64,000 bases of DNA, from assembly GCF_018223345.1 (NCBI RefSeq), contig NZ_CP073587.1, positions 2,783,501 to 2,847,500 of the forward strand. The letters run 5' to 3'. Made by a program: the position numbers and the translations under genes. Origin of the DNA: Shewanella yunxiaonensis (GTDB taxonomy: Bacteria > Pseudomonadota > Gammaproteobacteria > Enterobacterales > Shewanellaceae). The first letter of the stretch is position 1, and each line of letters starts with the position of its first letter. Of this stretch, positions 47,391-55,284 are shown piece by piece. The notes beneath the pieces were generated by a model that saw only the letters and a program-made list of their open reading frames with translations, did no database searches and was not told the DNA's origin.

Positions 47391-47733
47391 TTTCAGCACC
47401 TCCAATGAAATACTCTCGCAAAGCATTTGTGCGGGCTGAAATGACCTGTTTAGCCTCAGCCATTTCATCCTCAGAGCAGGTCTTTTTGAGCAGAAAATCG
47501 GTGGTTGCTACGTTGATCGACAGCAGGTTAATTAGCTGCTGATAAATCTCCTTCTGATCCACTTGTACATTTCTGATTTCGTGCAGTGTTGAGTCATTAT
47601 TTAATGCCTGCTCAATCAAAGACACCGCCGTTTTACTAACTGTTTGCCCTGATTCTTTAGCTAGTTCCTTCAACAAAATATGTACTTGTCTAGGTGGATA
47701 TATTTGTACGCGGTACGCCTTAGAAACTCCCAT
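47377..47733 (-). CDS. Ribbon-helix-helix relaxosome accessory protein
   Basis: 118 residues. YRVQIYPPRQVHILLKELAKESGQTVSKTAVSLIEQAL is a ribbon-helix-helix fold like TrwA or MobC-type proteins that bind oriT. The second half is a helical tail. Position fits: directly after the oriT-like region and before traD/traI, the oriT-trwA-trwB-trwC order of R388. Confidence 0.75.
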   Translation of the reverse strand: MGVSKAYRVQIYPPRQVHILLKELAKESGQTVSKTAVSLIEQALNNDSTLHEIRNVQVDQKEIYQQLINLLSINVATTDFLLKKTCSEDEMAEAKQVISARTNALREYFIGGAENGND

Positions 47734-47744
47734 TGTAGTCCCCC

Positions 47745-48140
47745 TTATCCCTTATTCTCTTGCGTGCGACTCCTTTGCAACTCTGCATGTGCAGAGGCGC
47801 AGGGAGTCCCCTCAGAAGGCGCTACTGCGCCGGATGAGACAGACCACTCGCGGTGAGTGGGGTGTGGAGAAAAATCCGGGCGGAGCACGGCTTTTTCTTG
47901 CTGTGAGATGGGGTCCCCGAGCGCTAAGCTCGGGGTGATTGAAGAAAATAGTTCCGCTAGTTTTCTGGTAGAATATTCGCGTTGCTCTGCTGCCAAAAGT
48001 GCCAACTGAGAAGCTATGGTATTGATTGCATCAACGGCGGTACTAGATTCAGCAGCGATCTCTAATATTTTTAGATAGCTACTACCGCAGCAATGCAGGC
48101 AGGTATAAGGGTTGTTAAGACTAAATTGATTACGCATCAC
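47745..48140 (-). CDS. Hypothetical protein overlapping the oriT-like region
   Basis: 131 residues. The N-terminal part has a cysteine cluster (TCLHCCG), possibly metal-binding, and a helix. The last 60 residues are encoded by the palindrome-rich stretch and look low-complexity, so the true gene may be shorter. It overlaps the previous lipoprotein gene by 4 bp. Confidence 0.5.
   Translation of the reverse strand: MMRNQFSLNNPYTCLHCCGSSYLKILEIAAESSTAVDAINTIASQLALLAAEQREYSTRKLAELFSSITPSLALGDPISQQEKAVLRPDFSPHPTHREWSVSSGAVAPSEGTPCASAHAELQRSRTQENKG
47768..47935 (+). other. Candidate origin of transfer (oriT)
   Basis: Five inverted repeats in 170 bp: GACTCC/GGAGTC (47769-47808), CTCTGC/GCAGAG (47781-47796), GGCGC/GCGCC (47818-47831), CCACTC/GAGTGG (47844-47860) and CCCCGAGC/GCTCGGGG (47915-47935). 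The fourth hairpin leads directly into GTGGGGTGTGG (47857-47867), the same 11 bases that precede the nick of plasmid F. A nick after 47867 on the plus strand would send the accessory side first and tra genes last. Confidence 0.7.
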
Positions 48141-48601
48141 TTAGCCTCCTGCCATCGGATATCAATGGAATCACAGTTTGGTAAATTGAGCTCCGCCATT
48201 GATTCATAAGACCGACTGATGGCTGCTGGTTCATCTGGCCATAAACCATGTTTACCTTCATTTTTAGCTTTTAATGTTACTGAGCAAACAGGTCTCTTAC
48301 CTCGATTATCCCATTGAAATTTAACTTCAGGATTAAGATACCGGCCATGAATCACTATGGAGTCACACTGATACTTGTAAATGGTATCCCGAATCTCACC
48401 AAGATCTTTCTTAAATTGATCCGAGTTGCCAGTATCGTGAGACACGATGCATGACTCATTTCCGTTTTTTTCGTCAATAACGAACAGGTCGCGGGCATTA
48501 AGGAAGTAGTGGTGCATCGTGATTGAATCAATGCTTTTGGTTGTACAACCAGCCAGCATACCGACAGCGACGAGCGCAGTAGTTAAAGTGATCAATTTCA
48601 T
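48137..48601 (-). CDS. Small lipoprotein
   Basis: 154 residues with lipobox LAGC (ITLTTALVAVGMLAGC). Four further cysteines in the mature part (CIVS, CDSI, CSVT, CDSI) probably pair. Similar layout to the lipoprotein at 38816. First gene of the traD-traI operon, with motif copy 4 about 59 bp upstream. Confidence 0.7.
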   Translation of the reverse strand: MKLITLTTALVAVGMLAGCTTKSIDSITMHHYFLNARDLFVIDEKNGNESCIVSHDTGNSDQFKKDLGEIRDTIYKYQCDSIVIHGRYLNPEVKFQWDNRGKRPVCSVTLKAKNEGKHGLWPDEPAAISRSYESMAELNLPNCDSIDIRWQEAK

Positions 48602-48659
48602 TGGTTTATCTCCTGATTGATTAAAATCAGGATTATTTTTACTTAGAGGGGAGTCATTG

Positions 48660-48690
48660 TTGGCACGCCAAACTGCCCAATTTGGACAAA
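48660..48690 (-). promoter_or_regulatory. Regulon motif, copy 4
   Basis: Minus strand: TTTGTCCAAATTGGGC then AGTTTGGCGTGCCAA, 59 bp before the start at 48601. Drives the whole unit down to traI by position. Confidence 0.85.
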
Positions 48691-48722
48691 TCGGTCACTT
48701 GGAAAAATGCCTGACATCACTC

Positions 48723-48888
48723 AAAAACCACCTGTTGATGGCTTTCTGATGTAGCACTGCCACAACTCTACTTGGTGGTCACCAAAATGCGACCTATTGA
48801 TGGTGTTTCGGTTGCATTAACTAGAGTTCAGACAGCCTCCCCCCTCAGAGTCATCGAAAAGCCACCTATTGGTGGTGTTTCGGTGGCT
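48723..48888 (+). repeat. Three imperfect 30-bp repeats
   Basis: Units at 48723-48751, 48784-48815 and 48857-48888 share AAAA-CCACCTRTTGRTGG-GTTTC. The third contains GCCACC/GGTGGC as a hairpin. They are 61 and 73 bp apart. Found just upstream of motif copy 4. Role unknown. Confidence 0.6.
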
Positions 48889-49161
48889 ATTGAGATAAAC
48901 AACGAATGCAGTTTTTTTTTAGGATTCAAAAAACAATAGGTTGGGCTTAAGGAATGCACACAAGCCTAAGGGTAAATAGATTTAATCTTCAGGTCACAGA
49001 TATCGGGATTTAATGGAAGGCTGTACATCATTTAGCTCGTCACTTTTCCTCTGCAAGTTAATTTGGGAGAAATGATGGTAAACATCTGGTCGAAAAAAGG
49101 CTTTTGCCCCAAAATCATTCAGATCTGACAGTGAGACAAGCTTCTTTTGGCAGTTATTGAC
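48889..49161. other. Non-coding stretch before the IS903-like element
   Basis: Nothing coding supported. GTTATTGAC at 49153-49161 is the left target duplication of the insertion. Confidence 0.4.
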
Positions 49162-50205
49162 GGCGTTGTTTCCTAAATCCGACAAGGAAACGCAGACCTC
49201 TAAAGGGCTGACTACCCTTAGCTGACCGCCTGGCGAACTGGCATGCCTAAGGTCAGAATTTTGTTCACGACCTTCACCCCTGCCAGGGCCTCGGCAACCT
49301 GGCCGTTGTAACTCCTCAGGCTGAGCTTCGGGCTGATGAGCTGCTTGTAACGCGACATCGCTGTTTCCGCTTTTGACCGTTGGTGATAGCCGCTTTCCCT
49401 TTTCCACTCGGCCAGTTGCCCGGCTTTCATTGCCGCCACGGCAGCGTTTAGTGGATGCCCGCGTTCCCAATACCCTGCCGTTTTGTGCGGCGGTATGGTT
49501 GCCTTAGCGCCCTTCATTTTCAGGAGTCGGTTGCAGGCTTTGCTGTCGTAAGCCCCATCAGCACTGACTTGGTGGAGTCGGCGGCGCAGCGGGTTTAACA
49601 GGCTAGGCAATACCTCGCTGTCACCGACGTTTTCCAGGCTCACTTCGGCAGCAATGGCCTCATGGGTTTGGCGTCTACCGTCAGGTGCAGCTTGCGCCAC
49701 ACCCGGCGCTGTTCCTGGCCGTACTTACGTTGTTTCCACTCGCCTTCGCCAAAGACTTTTAGGCCGGTGGCGTCGATAACCAGATGGGCCACTGCCCCTT
49801 TACTGGGTAGGCGGTACTGGATGTTGACCGTCTTGGCACGCTTGCTGATGCAGCTGTAGCTGGGGGACGTCAGTAGCAGTTTCATCAACTGACACAAGGA
49901 ATTGATAAAGCCTTCCAAGGCCCGCAAGGGCAGTTTGAACAGTGCCTTGAGCATCAAGGCCGTCTCGATAGCGGTGTCACTGTATTCAAAGCCCCGCCCC
50001 CGCTTGCCGTGGTGTGCGGTGCAATACCAACTGGCGATGGCCGCCTTATCCATCCAAAAGCCTAGCAACGCTCGATTGATCAACGCGCGGTTGTACTCAG
50101 CCCAGTTACGGATTGGATGTTTGGCCTTGCCCATGGGTGCTCCCCTTCGATATGTCGAGGATCACAGTCTGGCGGATTGGTTCAGTGGATTTGGGAAACA
50201 ACGCC
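49162..50205 (-). mobile_element. IS5-family (IS903-like) insertion sequence
   Basis: 1044 bp. Terminal inverted repeats GGCGTTGTTTCCTAAATCC (left) and its near-perfect complement at the right end (one mismatch). Flanked by a perfect 9-bp duplication GTTATTGAC (49153-49161 and 50206-50214), the length expected for the IS903 group. Confidence 0.93.
49218..50134 (-). pseudogene. IS5-family transposase, frameshifted
   Basis: Two overlapping frames (50134-49640 and 49700-49218) together give one transposase of about 305 residues. The break is in the stretch RVWRKLHLTVDA / THEAIAAEVSLE, where one base is missing around 49660-49668 on the minus strand. The DDE residues (VIDATGLKV, SADGAYDS and the C-terminal KAETAM) are split over both frames. 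The copy is probably not mobile on its own. Confidence 0.85.
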
Positions 50206-50306
50206 GTTATTGACCTACTTTTACTAATGGTTGATTATGAACCTAGTTTGGCATTTGATTTTAGATAGCCATTGTTAGTTTTATCTCACTGTAAAAGGAA
50301 ACTAAT

Positions 50307-50564
50307 ATGATTAGTTACAATGAAGAAACTGTTTTTAAGATTACTTTTGAAGCTAATAGAGCCGGAGTTTGGGCAGATATCTTTAAAACTGAAATTAACT
50401 TCAATTACCTTCCTCGTGTAGGTGATATTATCAATATCGACTCTTGCTACATGAAAGTGTTAGTTGTCGAGTACGATTATAAGTCTCAGTTTAATCCTAC
50501 TTTACGGGTAGAAGAGCTTGGACACTTTGAAGATTATTCTCAAAATATCCTCTCAAATTTATAA
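50307..50564 (+). CDS. Small hypothetical protein in a VCR-type cassette
   Basis: 85 residues (MISYNEETVFKITFEANRAG...), beta-rich, no known family. AAAGGAAAC precedes the ATG. It is followed at once by a VCR-like attC, and GTTAGTTTTAT at 50273 is a plausible cassette boundary. So it is a complete mobile cassette in an element with no integron integrase. Confidence 0.7.
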   Translation: MISYNEETVFKITFEANRAGVWADIFKTEINFNYLPRVGDIINIDSCYMKVLVVEYDYKSQFNPTLRVEELGHFEDYSQNILSNL

Positions 50565-50679
50565 AACAAACTGCTTAAGAGGGATTCGCAGCGCGTGGAA
50601 TTTTGTCATGCGTTAATTTTAGTGAGTAAGGTGGCATGCGGCAGCATCGGTATTACGTTACCCCCTAGCAGGGCGTTAT
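50561..50679 (+). other. Integron attC site, VCR-like
   Basis: About 119 bp. Starts TATAAAACAAACTGCTTAAG and AGGGATTCGCAGCGCGTGG, ends CCCCCTAGCAGGGCGTTAT. Both ends and the GCGCGTGG block match the layout of Vibrio cholerae repeats as I know them. Confidence 0.82.
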
Positions 50680-50700
50680 ATTTCAAGAGGAGTAAATCAG

Positions 50701-52032
50701 ATGGAAGTTACGCTCCTTCCTTTTTTGGATATGGATTTCAAGTTTAAGCTTTGTGAATATCAGTTAGCTCCTTTGAAGCTATTAAAAGACAGTTTGAAAG
50801 ATTCTACTTTTGAAGAGTTGTGCGAGTTAGAAAAAAAGAATAATTTGCTATTAAAAGAACTTCATGGCGTCGAAAAAGGAAACCTTGTTGTTCTAATTGC
50901 TCCCTCTGGAAACTCAAAGCTGTTTATTGATAGCCTTTTTTTTCATATGCATAAAGGGGGACATGAAAAATTATTATGCTCTCCAAATCGATTTTCTATC
51001 GAAGATTTTAAGTATGTAACATATGGAGTCCCTGAGTATAATCCAGGTCAATTGATAGAGAGACAAAAGTTTAAATTTAATATCCACAATAAAATCAGCG
51101 ATAAGTTATTTCTACCTTCAGGTTATGAAAATGTAACTTTGGGGATGACTGAATATGGTTATGATTTTAGGCTTCAAACAGAACATTTTTCTGCCTTCGA
51201 CATGTTCTTTAAAGCTTGTAAAGACGATTTAAAACTACAGAGAAGTGTTCATTTTTATAATAAGTCAATTGACAACTCTTTAAACGATGATGAGAGGATA
51301 TTATTTTCTTGTTGTGCAATCGAAGTGATTTTGGATGTCGCTGAAGAAAAGCAAAAAAGGGAAACAATCAAAATACGGCTTGAAAAAATAATTGGTGAAA
51401 TATCATTTAAGTTTCTAGACAGTAACGATGTATCTAAACGTCTAAAAAATGTTATTGACGTACTATATGACTTTAGGTCTGGGTATGTTCATAGTGGTAA
51501 CGCAGTAACGCAAAAAGCAATATCAGAATGGGATTTTATAGAAGAAAGCCAGCTAGCAATGTTTTCTCTTTCTTTGACATCATTCTTGATATCTAAGGAC
51601 TTTATAAGAAGAGAAAAATTCGAAGGTTTACTTTGTAGTTACTTTTTTAGTAAGGATCTGCTAAATGAAACGATCGATTATTTTCGAGTCTCAGTAGATG
51701 ACATATCCCAGAAAGTACAACGTAATCGCTTCGATTTTAATATACTCAAAGCTAACTTAAGATTCTTAAATTTATGTGACTTACAGACTTTAATATGGGA
51801 TGAAAATTTAGAATCTAAGTGGTTAAGGTCTATGGACTATATAATCGGGTGGCTTTATCCAACACTCAAACCTTTAGTTGAAGGTATAGATAAAAAATCG
51901 CCCGTACGGCATGACAAAATTTCGGATCTCCATGCCGAAATAGAAGGGATATTGAGTGATGAGGCTTTGTTAGTCTATTCGATCTATAGGAAGTTATATC
52001 AATACAATCAACGCAAATGGGCGCTTTATTGA
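50701..52032 (+). CDS. HEPN-domain protein (Apea-like)
   Basis: 443 residues. Residues about 195-285 (LNDDERILFSCCAIEVILDV ... LKNVIDVLYDFRSGYVHSG) match the Apea-like HEPN layout, with the Rx4H motif in RSGYVH. The N-terminal domain is not recognised. HEPN proteins with such a domain (ApeA) can act in phage defence; this is inference. CAAGAGGAG precedes the ATG. It begins right after the VCR-like site, so it is probably a second cassette, whose own attC is not clear. Confidence 0.75.
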   Translation: MEVTLLPFLDMDFKFKLCEYQLAPLKLLKDSLKDSTFEELCELEKKNNLLLKELHGVEKGNLVVLIAPSGNSKLFIDSLFFHMHKGGHEKLLCSPNRFSIEDFKYVTYGVPEYNPGQLIERQKFKFNIHNKISDKLFLPSGYENVTLGMTEYGYDFRLQTEHFSAFDMFFKACKDDLKLQRSVHFYNKSIDNSLNDDERILFSCCAIEVILDVAEEKQKRETIKIRLEKIIGEISFKFLDSNDVSKRLKNVIDVLYDFRSGYVHSGNAVTQKAISEWDFIEESQLAMFSLSLTSFLISKDFIRREKFEGLLCSYFFSKDLLNETIDYFRVSVDDISQKVQRNRFDFNILKANLRFLNLCDLQTLIWDENLESKWLRSMDYIIGWLYPTLKPLVEGIDKKSPVRHDKISDLHAEIEGILSDEALLVYSIYRKLYQYNQRKWALY

Positions 52033-52138
52033 AATATAATTAACGAATATTGTTTTAAGATACTTTTTCTAACCCGAAGCAAGCGTGTTAGTGTTATAAC
52101 CCTAACTCTATTTTGTCCCATTTTCATTTAAGGACGGC

Positions 52139-52852
52139 TTACTGGCCGCCCTTCAACATCTTTTTCAACCGCTCGATGTGCTGCTGCGCTACCTTTGGAT
52201 CGACCGAACGCGGTTCCCGTTTTTGGGGTAGGGCTTTCGGAATTTCGCCGCTGAGGTCCTCCCCCTCCAAGACTCGGCGAACAGTGATAGAGTACGCTCG
52301 CTGGAAAAGCGGCCAGGTTTTATCGCAAGGAAGATTGGCAAGCTCGAACTTTCCTGCCTCCCTCGCGGCGACGTATACAGCCGGATGCGTCCATTTGCAG
52401 TCAACCGATGCCGGATGCGAATTTCGCGACGCTTCCCGGAAGGCTGCTTCAGGTGTAGGCAAACCGAATTCCGCCGGATCTGGCTGGCACCACTTGATGA
52501 ACTGACCAACACTCGGCCAAAACGGGGATTCTGATCGTCGAGCCTTCCTTAGTCCCCACTGGAGCTGTTGTTCAGAACTGATACCAGCTTCCAGCAAGCC
52601 CTTGGTCCATGTCCTCTTCGCCGCGTCAACGTCAGATTTGCTCGGGAATGTCGTCTTCCAAGCGGGGAAGCATGACTGGAGCTCGGCAAATAAGATATTG
52701 ATGATCCTTGCCGTAGCTTGAAGTTGATCAGAATCTGGTTTGCTTTCCACTTCATGAAAATAAGACTGTGTAGGCCCTGCGTTTTTTGCCGAGCAAACGA
52801 CACGCTTCTGTTGATCAAGCTCAATAACTTCTGCAATGGATTTTAGTGCCAT
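52139..52852 (-). CDS. Phage replication protein P-like
   Basis: About 237 residues from MALKSIAEVIELDQQ; the start overlaps the upstream stop as TGATG, with GGAGG in front. SPFWPSVGQFIKWCQPDPAEFGLPTPEAAFREA is the family signature of lambda P-like proteins, which load the DnaB helicase. It ends in a basic tail. Paired with an O-like gene it forms a phage-type replication initiation module. Confidence 0.8.
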   Translation of the reverse strand: MALKSIAEVIELDQQKRVVCSAKNAGPTQSYFHEVESKPDSDQLQATARIINILFAELQSCFPAWKTTFPSKSDVDAAKRTWTKGLLEAGISSEQQLQWGLRKARRSESPFWPSVGQFIKWCQPDPAEFGLPTPEAAFREASRNSHPASVDCKWTHPAVYVAAREAGKFELANLPCDKTWPLFQRAYSITVRRVLEGEDLSGEIPKALPQKREPRSVDPKVAQQHIERLKKMLKGGQ

Positions 52853-53688
52853 CACCATCCTCCCTGTGCCCAGCTTGTGTCAGTTAGGTCTTCAACAAGC
52901 GAGCGAGTTTGTGAGCTTCGCTCGTTGTTGGGTGTCAGCCAATCAGCCTTAAATCCGGCCCACCCCCTCAATGCGCAGGTCTCGATCGCATCTCCCAGGT
53001 TGATTCCTGCTTTCTCTGCCTCCCGTTCTGTGAGTAGCACCGCGTCCTTTGTGAGAGTCGCGCGTTTTTTCTTGCGGATAGCTTGCCACTCGCGGGCATG
53101 GATTGGATCTACTCCCCGCGATACAAGGGCATCAACAAAATCAAAACGCGCTTTAGCGCGGGTATTATTAATATCTTTGATGTTCTCTGGATACTCTCTG
53201 GAATAGTTTGCTGAAACCTCGCATTCTTGTGTGCGGCAACCGTGCAAACTAGTTTGCGGATATTCGGCGTCCAGTTTACGACTTTTCGCAGTCTGGATTT
53301 TCTGACCGCAGTCAGCAAGAAACTGTATATACGCATCATGATTTACACGGTAATGAAGTCTTGCTGGCACCCCTGAACGTTTTTCTTCTAGAATTTGCAT
53401 ATCACACAGCTTACGGCGAATTTTCCGTAGTGCATCTCTCTGAATCCCGAGGCAGGCTTGCCAGCTCCCGAGCTCTGAGAAAATATTTTTAGGCTCTGGG
53501 TCTGGTTCTCCCTCGGCAGGTAGGTCAAACCATCCATTCGCTTCTGCCTTGAGGCTGCTTAGAAACGACGCTTGTTGTAAAAATGCAGCGGCTTCCAGTC
53601 CAAGAGCTTGAATTGATGCACGAGGTATTGCGATCCGTGGGCCATCAATTGCTCTGGCGAGGTCCGTTGAGTTTAAAGAACTGTTCAT
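52852..53688 (-). CDS. Phage replication protein O-like, DNA-binding
   Basis: 278 residues. The N-terminal half (FSELGSWQACLGIQRDALRKIRRKLCDMQILEEKR) looks like a winged helix that binds an origin. The C-terminal AIETCALRGWAGFKADWL is common at the end of phage replication proteins. It overlaps both neighbours, so it is in an operon of three. The origin it binds may lie inside its own gene, as in lambda. Confidence 0.7.
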   Translation of the reverse strand: MNSSLNSTDLARAIDGPRIAIPRASIQALGLEAAAFLQQASFLSSLKAEANGWFDLPAEGEPDPEPKNIFSELGSWQACLGIQRDALRKIRRKLCDMQILEEKRSGVPARLHYRVNHDAYIQFLADCGQKIQTAKSRKLDAEYPQTSLHGCRTQECEVSANYSREYPENIKDINNTRAKARFDFVDALVSRGVDPIHAREWQAIRKKKRATLTKDAVLLTEREAEKAGINLGDAIETCALRGWAGFKADWLTPNNERSSQTRSLVEDLTDTSWAQGGW

Positions 53689-53918
53689 TTATCCCCTCCA
53701 GCAACGCAGACGGGACTCATAACAAAACGACGATTAATTTCAGCTTCTAATGCTGGACTTACAGCGGCTGGAAGCAATTTGGCAAAGTGAGCAATAGCCA
53801 AGCATATGTAGGCCTTGTGAGTTATTGAGCCACTTGTAGCCGCCACATCGAGCATCAATGAAAATGGTTCCGACGAAACAATCTTGCGGAAATAAGAAGG
53901 GTGAATTTGTACGTTCAT
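53685..53918 (-). CDS. Small hypothetical protein before the O-like gene
   Basis: About 77 residues from MNVQIHPSYFRKIVSSEPFS at 53918, with a GAGGTT in front. Overlaps the next gene by 4 bp. No family recognised. Confidence 0.55.
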   Translation of the reverse strand: MNVQIHPSYFRKIVSSEPFSLMLDVAATSGSITHKAYICLAIAHFAKLLPAAVSPALEAEINRRFVMSPVCVAGGDK

Positions 53919-54163
53919 AATAAACCTCAACAGATAAATAAGTTGAGGCACTGCGCTCGCGGCTTAAATTTCAGCGCTCAGCTCCACCCGTGCCAGTTTG
54001 ATGGAGGTTGATGGCGAGACGCAAAAGCTCAGGCAGGCTATCAACCTGCAAGGCCGCTCAGGACTTAGCCCAAACTCGCATTGGAACTTTCACATGTGAA
54101 AGTTTTTGCTTACCAAATCAATTAATCTGCTGTTTGTTTATGGAGGCCAGCTACCTCACCAGT
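53919..54163. other. Non-coding stretch with a 26-bp palindrome
   Basis: Contains palindrome copy 1 and a GGCCAGCTACCT motif at 54145-54156, repeated at 55001-55012. Confidence 0.45.
54085..54104. repeat. Palindrome AACTTTCACA/TGTGAAAGTT, copy 1
   Basis: Perfect 20-bp palindrome centred on CATG, between the activator unit and the replication unit. The flanks are less complete than in the other three copies. Confidence 0.8.
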
Positions 54164-54289
54164 TTAAAAACTTACTATTAATATGGAGGTAAATATTTTG
54201 CTGGCGATTCGAATTATGTCCACTCCGAACAAACTTGCGATTAGTAAGCCAGCGATTACCATTTCAATTTTTGTGATTTGTGTGTACAT
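54164..54289 (-). CDS. 41-residue single-span membrane peptide
   Basis: Reads MYTQITKIEMVIAGLLIASL then FGVDIIRIAS and ends ILIVSF. GGAGATTTGTT precedes the ATG and it starts 11 bp after the FlhC-like gene stop. Strongly hydrophobic; could be a toxin-like or regulatory peptide. No family named. Confidence 0.55.
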   Translation of the reverse strand: MYTQITKIEMVIAGLLIASLFGVDIIRIASKIFTSILIVSF

Positions 54290-54300
54290 AACAAATCTCC

Positions 54301-54867
54301 TCAAAACAACGGTTGTTGGTCACCAGATCTAGGGCGGGTAACAATATGCCCCAGGCGATGCTCACTTTTTGGATGCTCCCAATTATTTTTTCCACAAGCA
54401 GGGCAGTATTTACTGACAACTTTATCTCTCAAACCCGGCCCACTGAAAACCTCATTATCACAATGTACGCACTCAGAAAAAAAAGCCTCACCTGTACTGA
54501 TTTCCTCACAAGCTTTGTAGAACCCTGAAATATCAAAGTCTTTTTTACTTTTTAGACATGCATATGCTTCAAGAACTGATTCTAAATGAGTTAATTTCTC
54601 ACGTAATTCACAGTAACTTTGTATTGCAGATGAATAATTCACCCAATCCTCCTTTGACAGAATATCCTGCCCGTAACTCGCTCGGCGATGTTCCTTAATG
54701 GCTAAATCTTCCCTTATTTTTCTAATTTGCTTATAAGTAAATGAGGTCTCTTCCATAATAATGGAAGTAGAAAACCCTTTTTTCACAAGAAAATAGCCAA
54801 ACGCCCATCGATTAAGGTGATGGTTACCTGGCAGGAACGGTAGTGGTTTGAATACATTGGAACGCAT
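54301..54867 (-). CDS. FlhC/AcaC/SetC-like transcriptional activator
   Basis: 188 residues. Helical N-terminus (LNRWAFGYFLVKKGFSTSII... TYKQIRKIREDL) and a C-terminal zinc site CVHC ... CPAC with 18 residues between, as in FlhC. FlhC-like proteins (AcaC in IncC plasmids, SetC in SXT, SgaC in SGI1) are master activators of transfer genes together with a FlhD-like partner. No FlhD-like gene is visible. AGGGGGC precedes the ATG. The natural candidate to bind the repeated promoter motif. Confidence 0.75.
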   Translation of the reverse strand: MRSNVFKPLPFLPGNHHLNRWAFGYFLVKKGFSTSIIMEETSFTYKQIRKIREDLAIKEHRRASYGQDILSKEDWVNYSSAIQSYCELREKLTHLESVLEAYACLKSKKDFDISGFYKACEEISTGEAFFSECVHCDNEVFSGPGLRDKVVSKYCPACGKNNWEHPKSEHRLGHIVTRPRSGDQQPLF

Positions 54868-55179
54868 AAAGCCCCCTGTTCAAAGTTTAAAACAATGAAC
54901 AAGCGAGACCCCATGCCTTACTTGGTGTCCTAATCACAAATTGTGAATAGGCTATTTGAATGGGCTGAGTTGAACTCAGCTAAAATAATATGCTGTTTAA
55001 AGGCCAGCTACCTTTATATAAATAATAGCAACACATAGGGAGTTGTCAACAACTCCAAGGCCATAATTATTCAAAAATTTCATTTAGTTAAATTTGTTTC
55101 GTCAGAACAAATCTTAATTACTGTAATTATCATAATTACGATAATACCGTAATTTTCGTAACCCTAATCTTTTTTCCAT
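54868..55179. other. Non-coding, AT-rich stretch upstream of the activator
   Basis: About 310 bp between divergent units. It includes GGCCAGCTACCT (55001-55012, second copy), GAGTTGTCAACAACTC as a short palindrome near 55041-55056, and an AT-rich run. It should hold the activator's promoter. Confidence 0.45.
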
Positions 55180-55209
55180 TTTGTCCAAATTGGGCAGTTT
55201 GGCGTGCCT
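55180..55209 (+). promoter_or_regulatory. Regulon motif, copy 5
   Basis: TTTGTCCAAATTGGGC then AGTTTGGCGTGCC, 75 bp before the pilin start. Confidence 0.85.
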
Positions 55210-55284
55210 AAATATCTGCCGCCCACCCGCAAAATTCTCCATGCGAAAACGCATTTTCTATTCAATCAAGTGGAGATACAAGCA

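Noticed and set aside
48660..48690. On the opposite strand the regulon motif reads TTGGCACGCC...TGCC, like a sigma-54 promoter
   Set aside because: The spacing between GG and GC is 11, not 10, the direction points away from the genes, and copies at other sites keep the same arrangement towards the genes in the other orientation.
48994..49470. 158-codon minus-strand frame running out of the IS903-like element
   Set aside because: It is mostly a shadow of the transposase frame; the part beyond the insertion stops in frame upstream once the element is removed.
52033..52138. Possible attC after the 443-residue HEPN gene
   Set aside because: GTTAGTGTTATAACC is boundary-like, but no clear paired arms are present; perhaps a truncated site.
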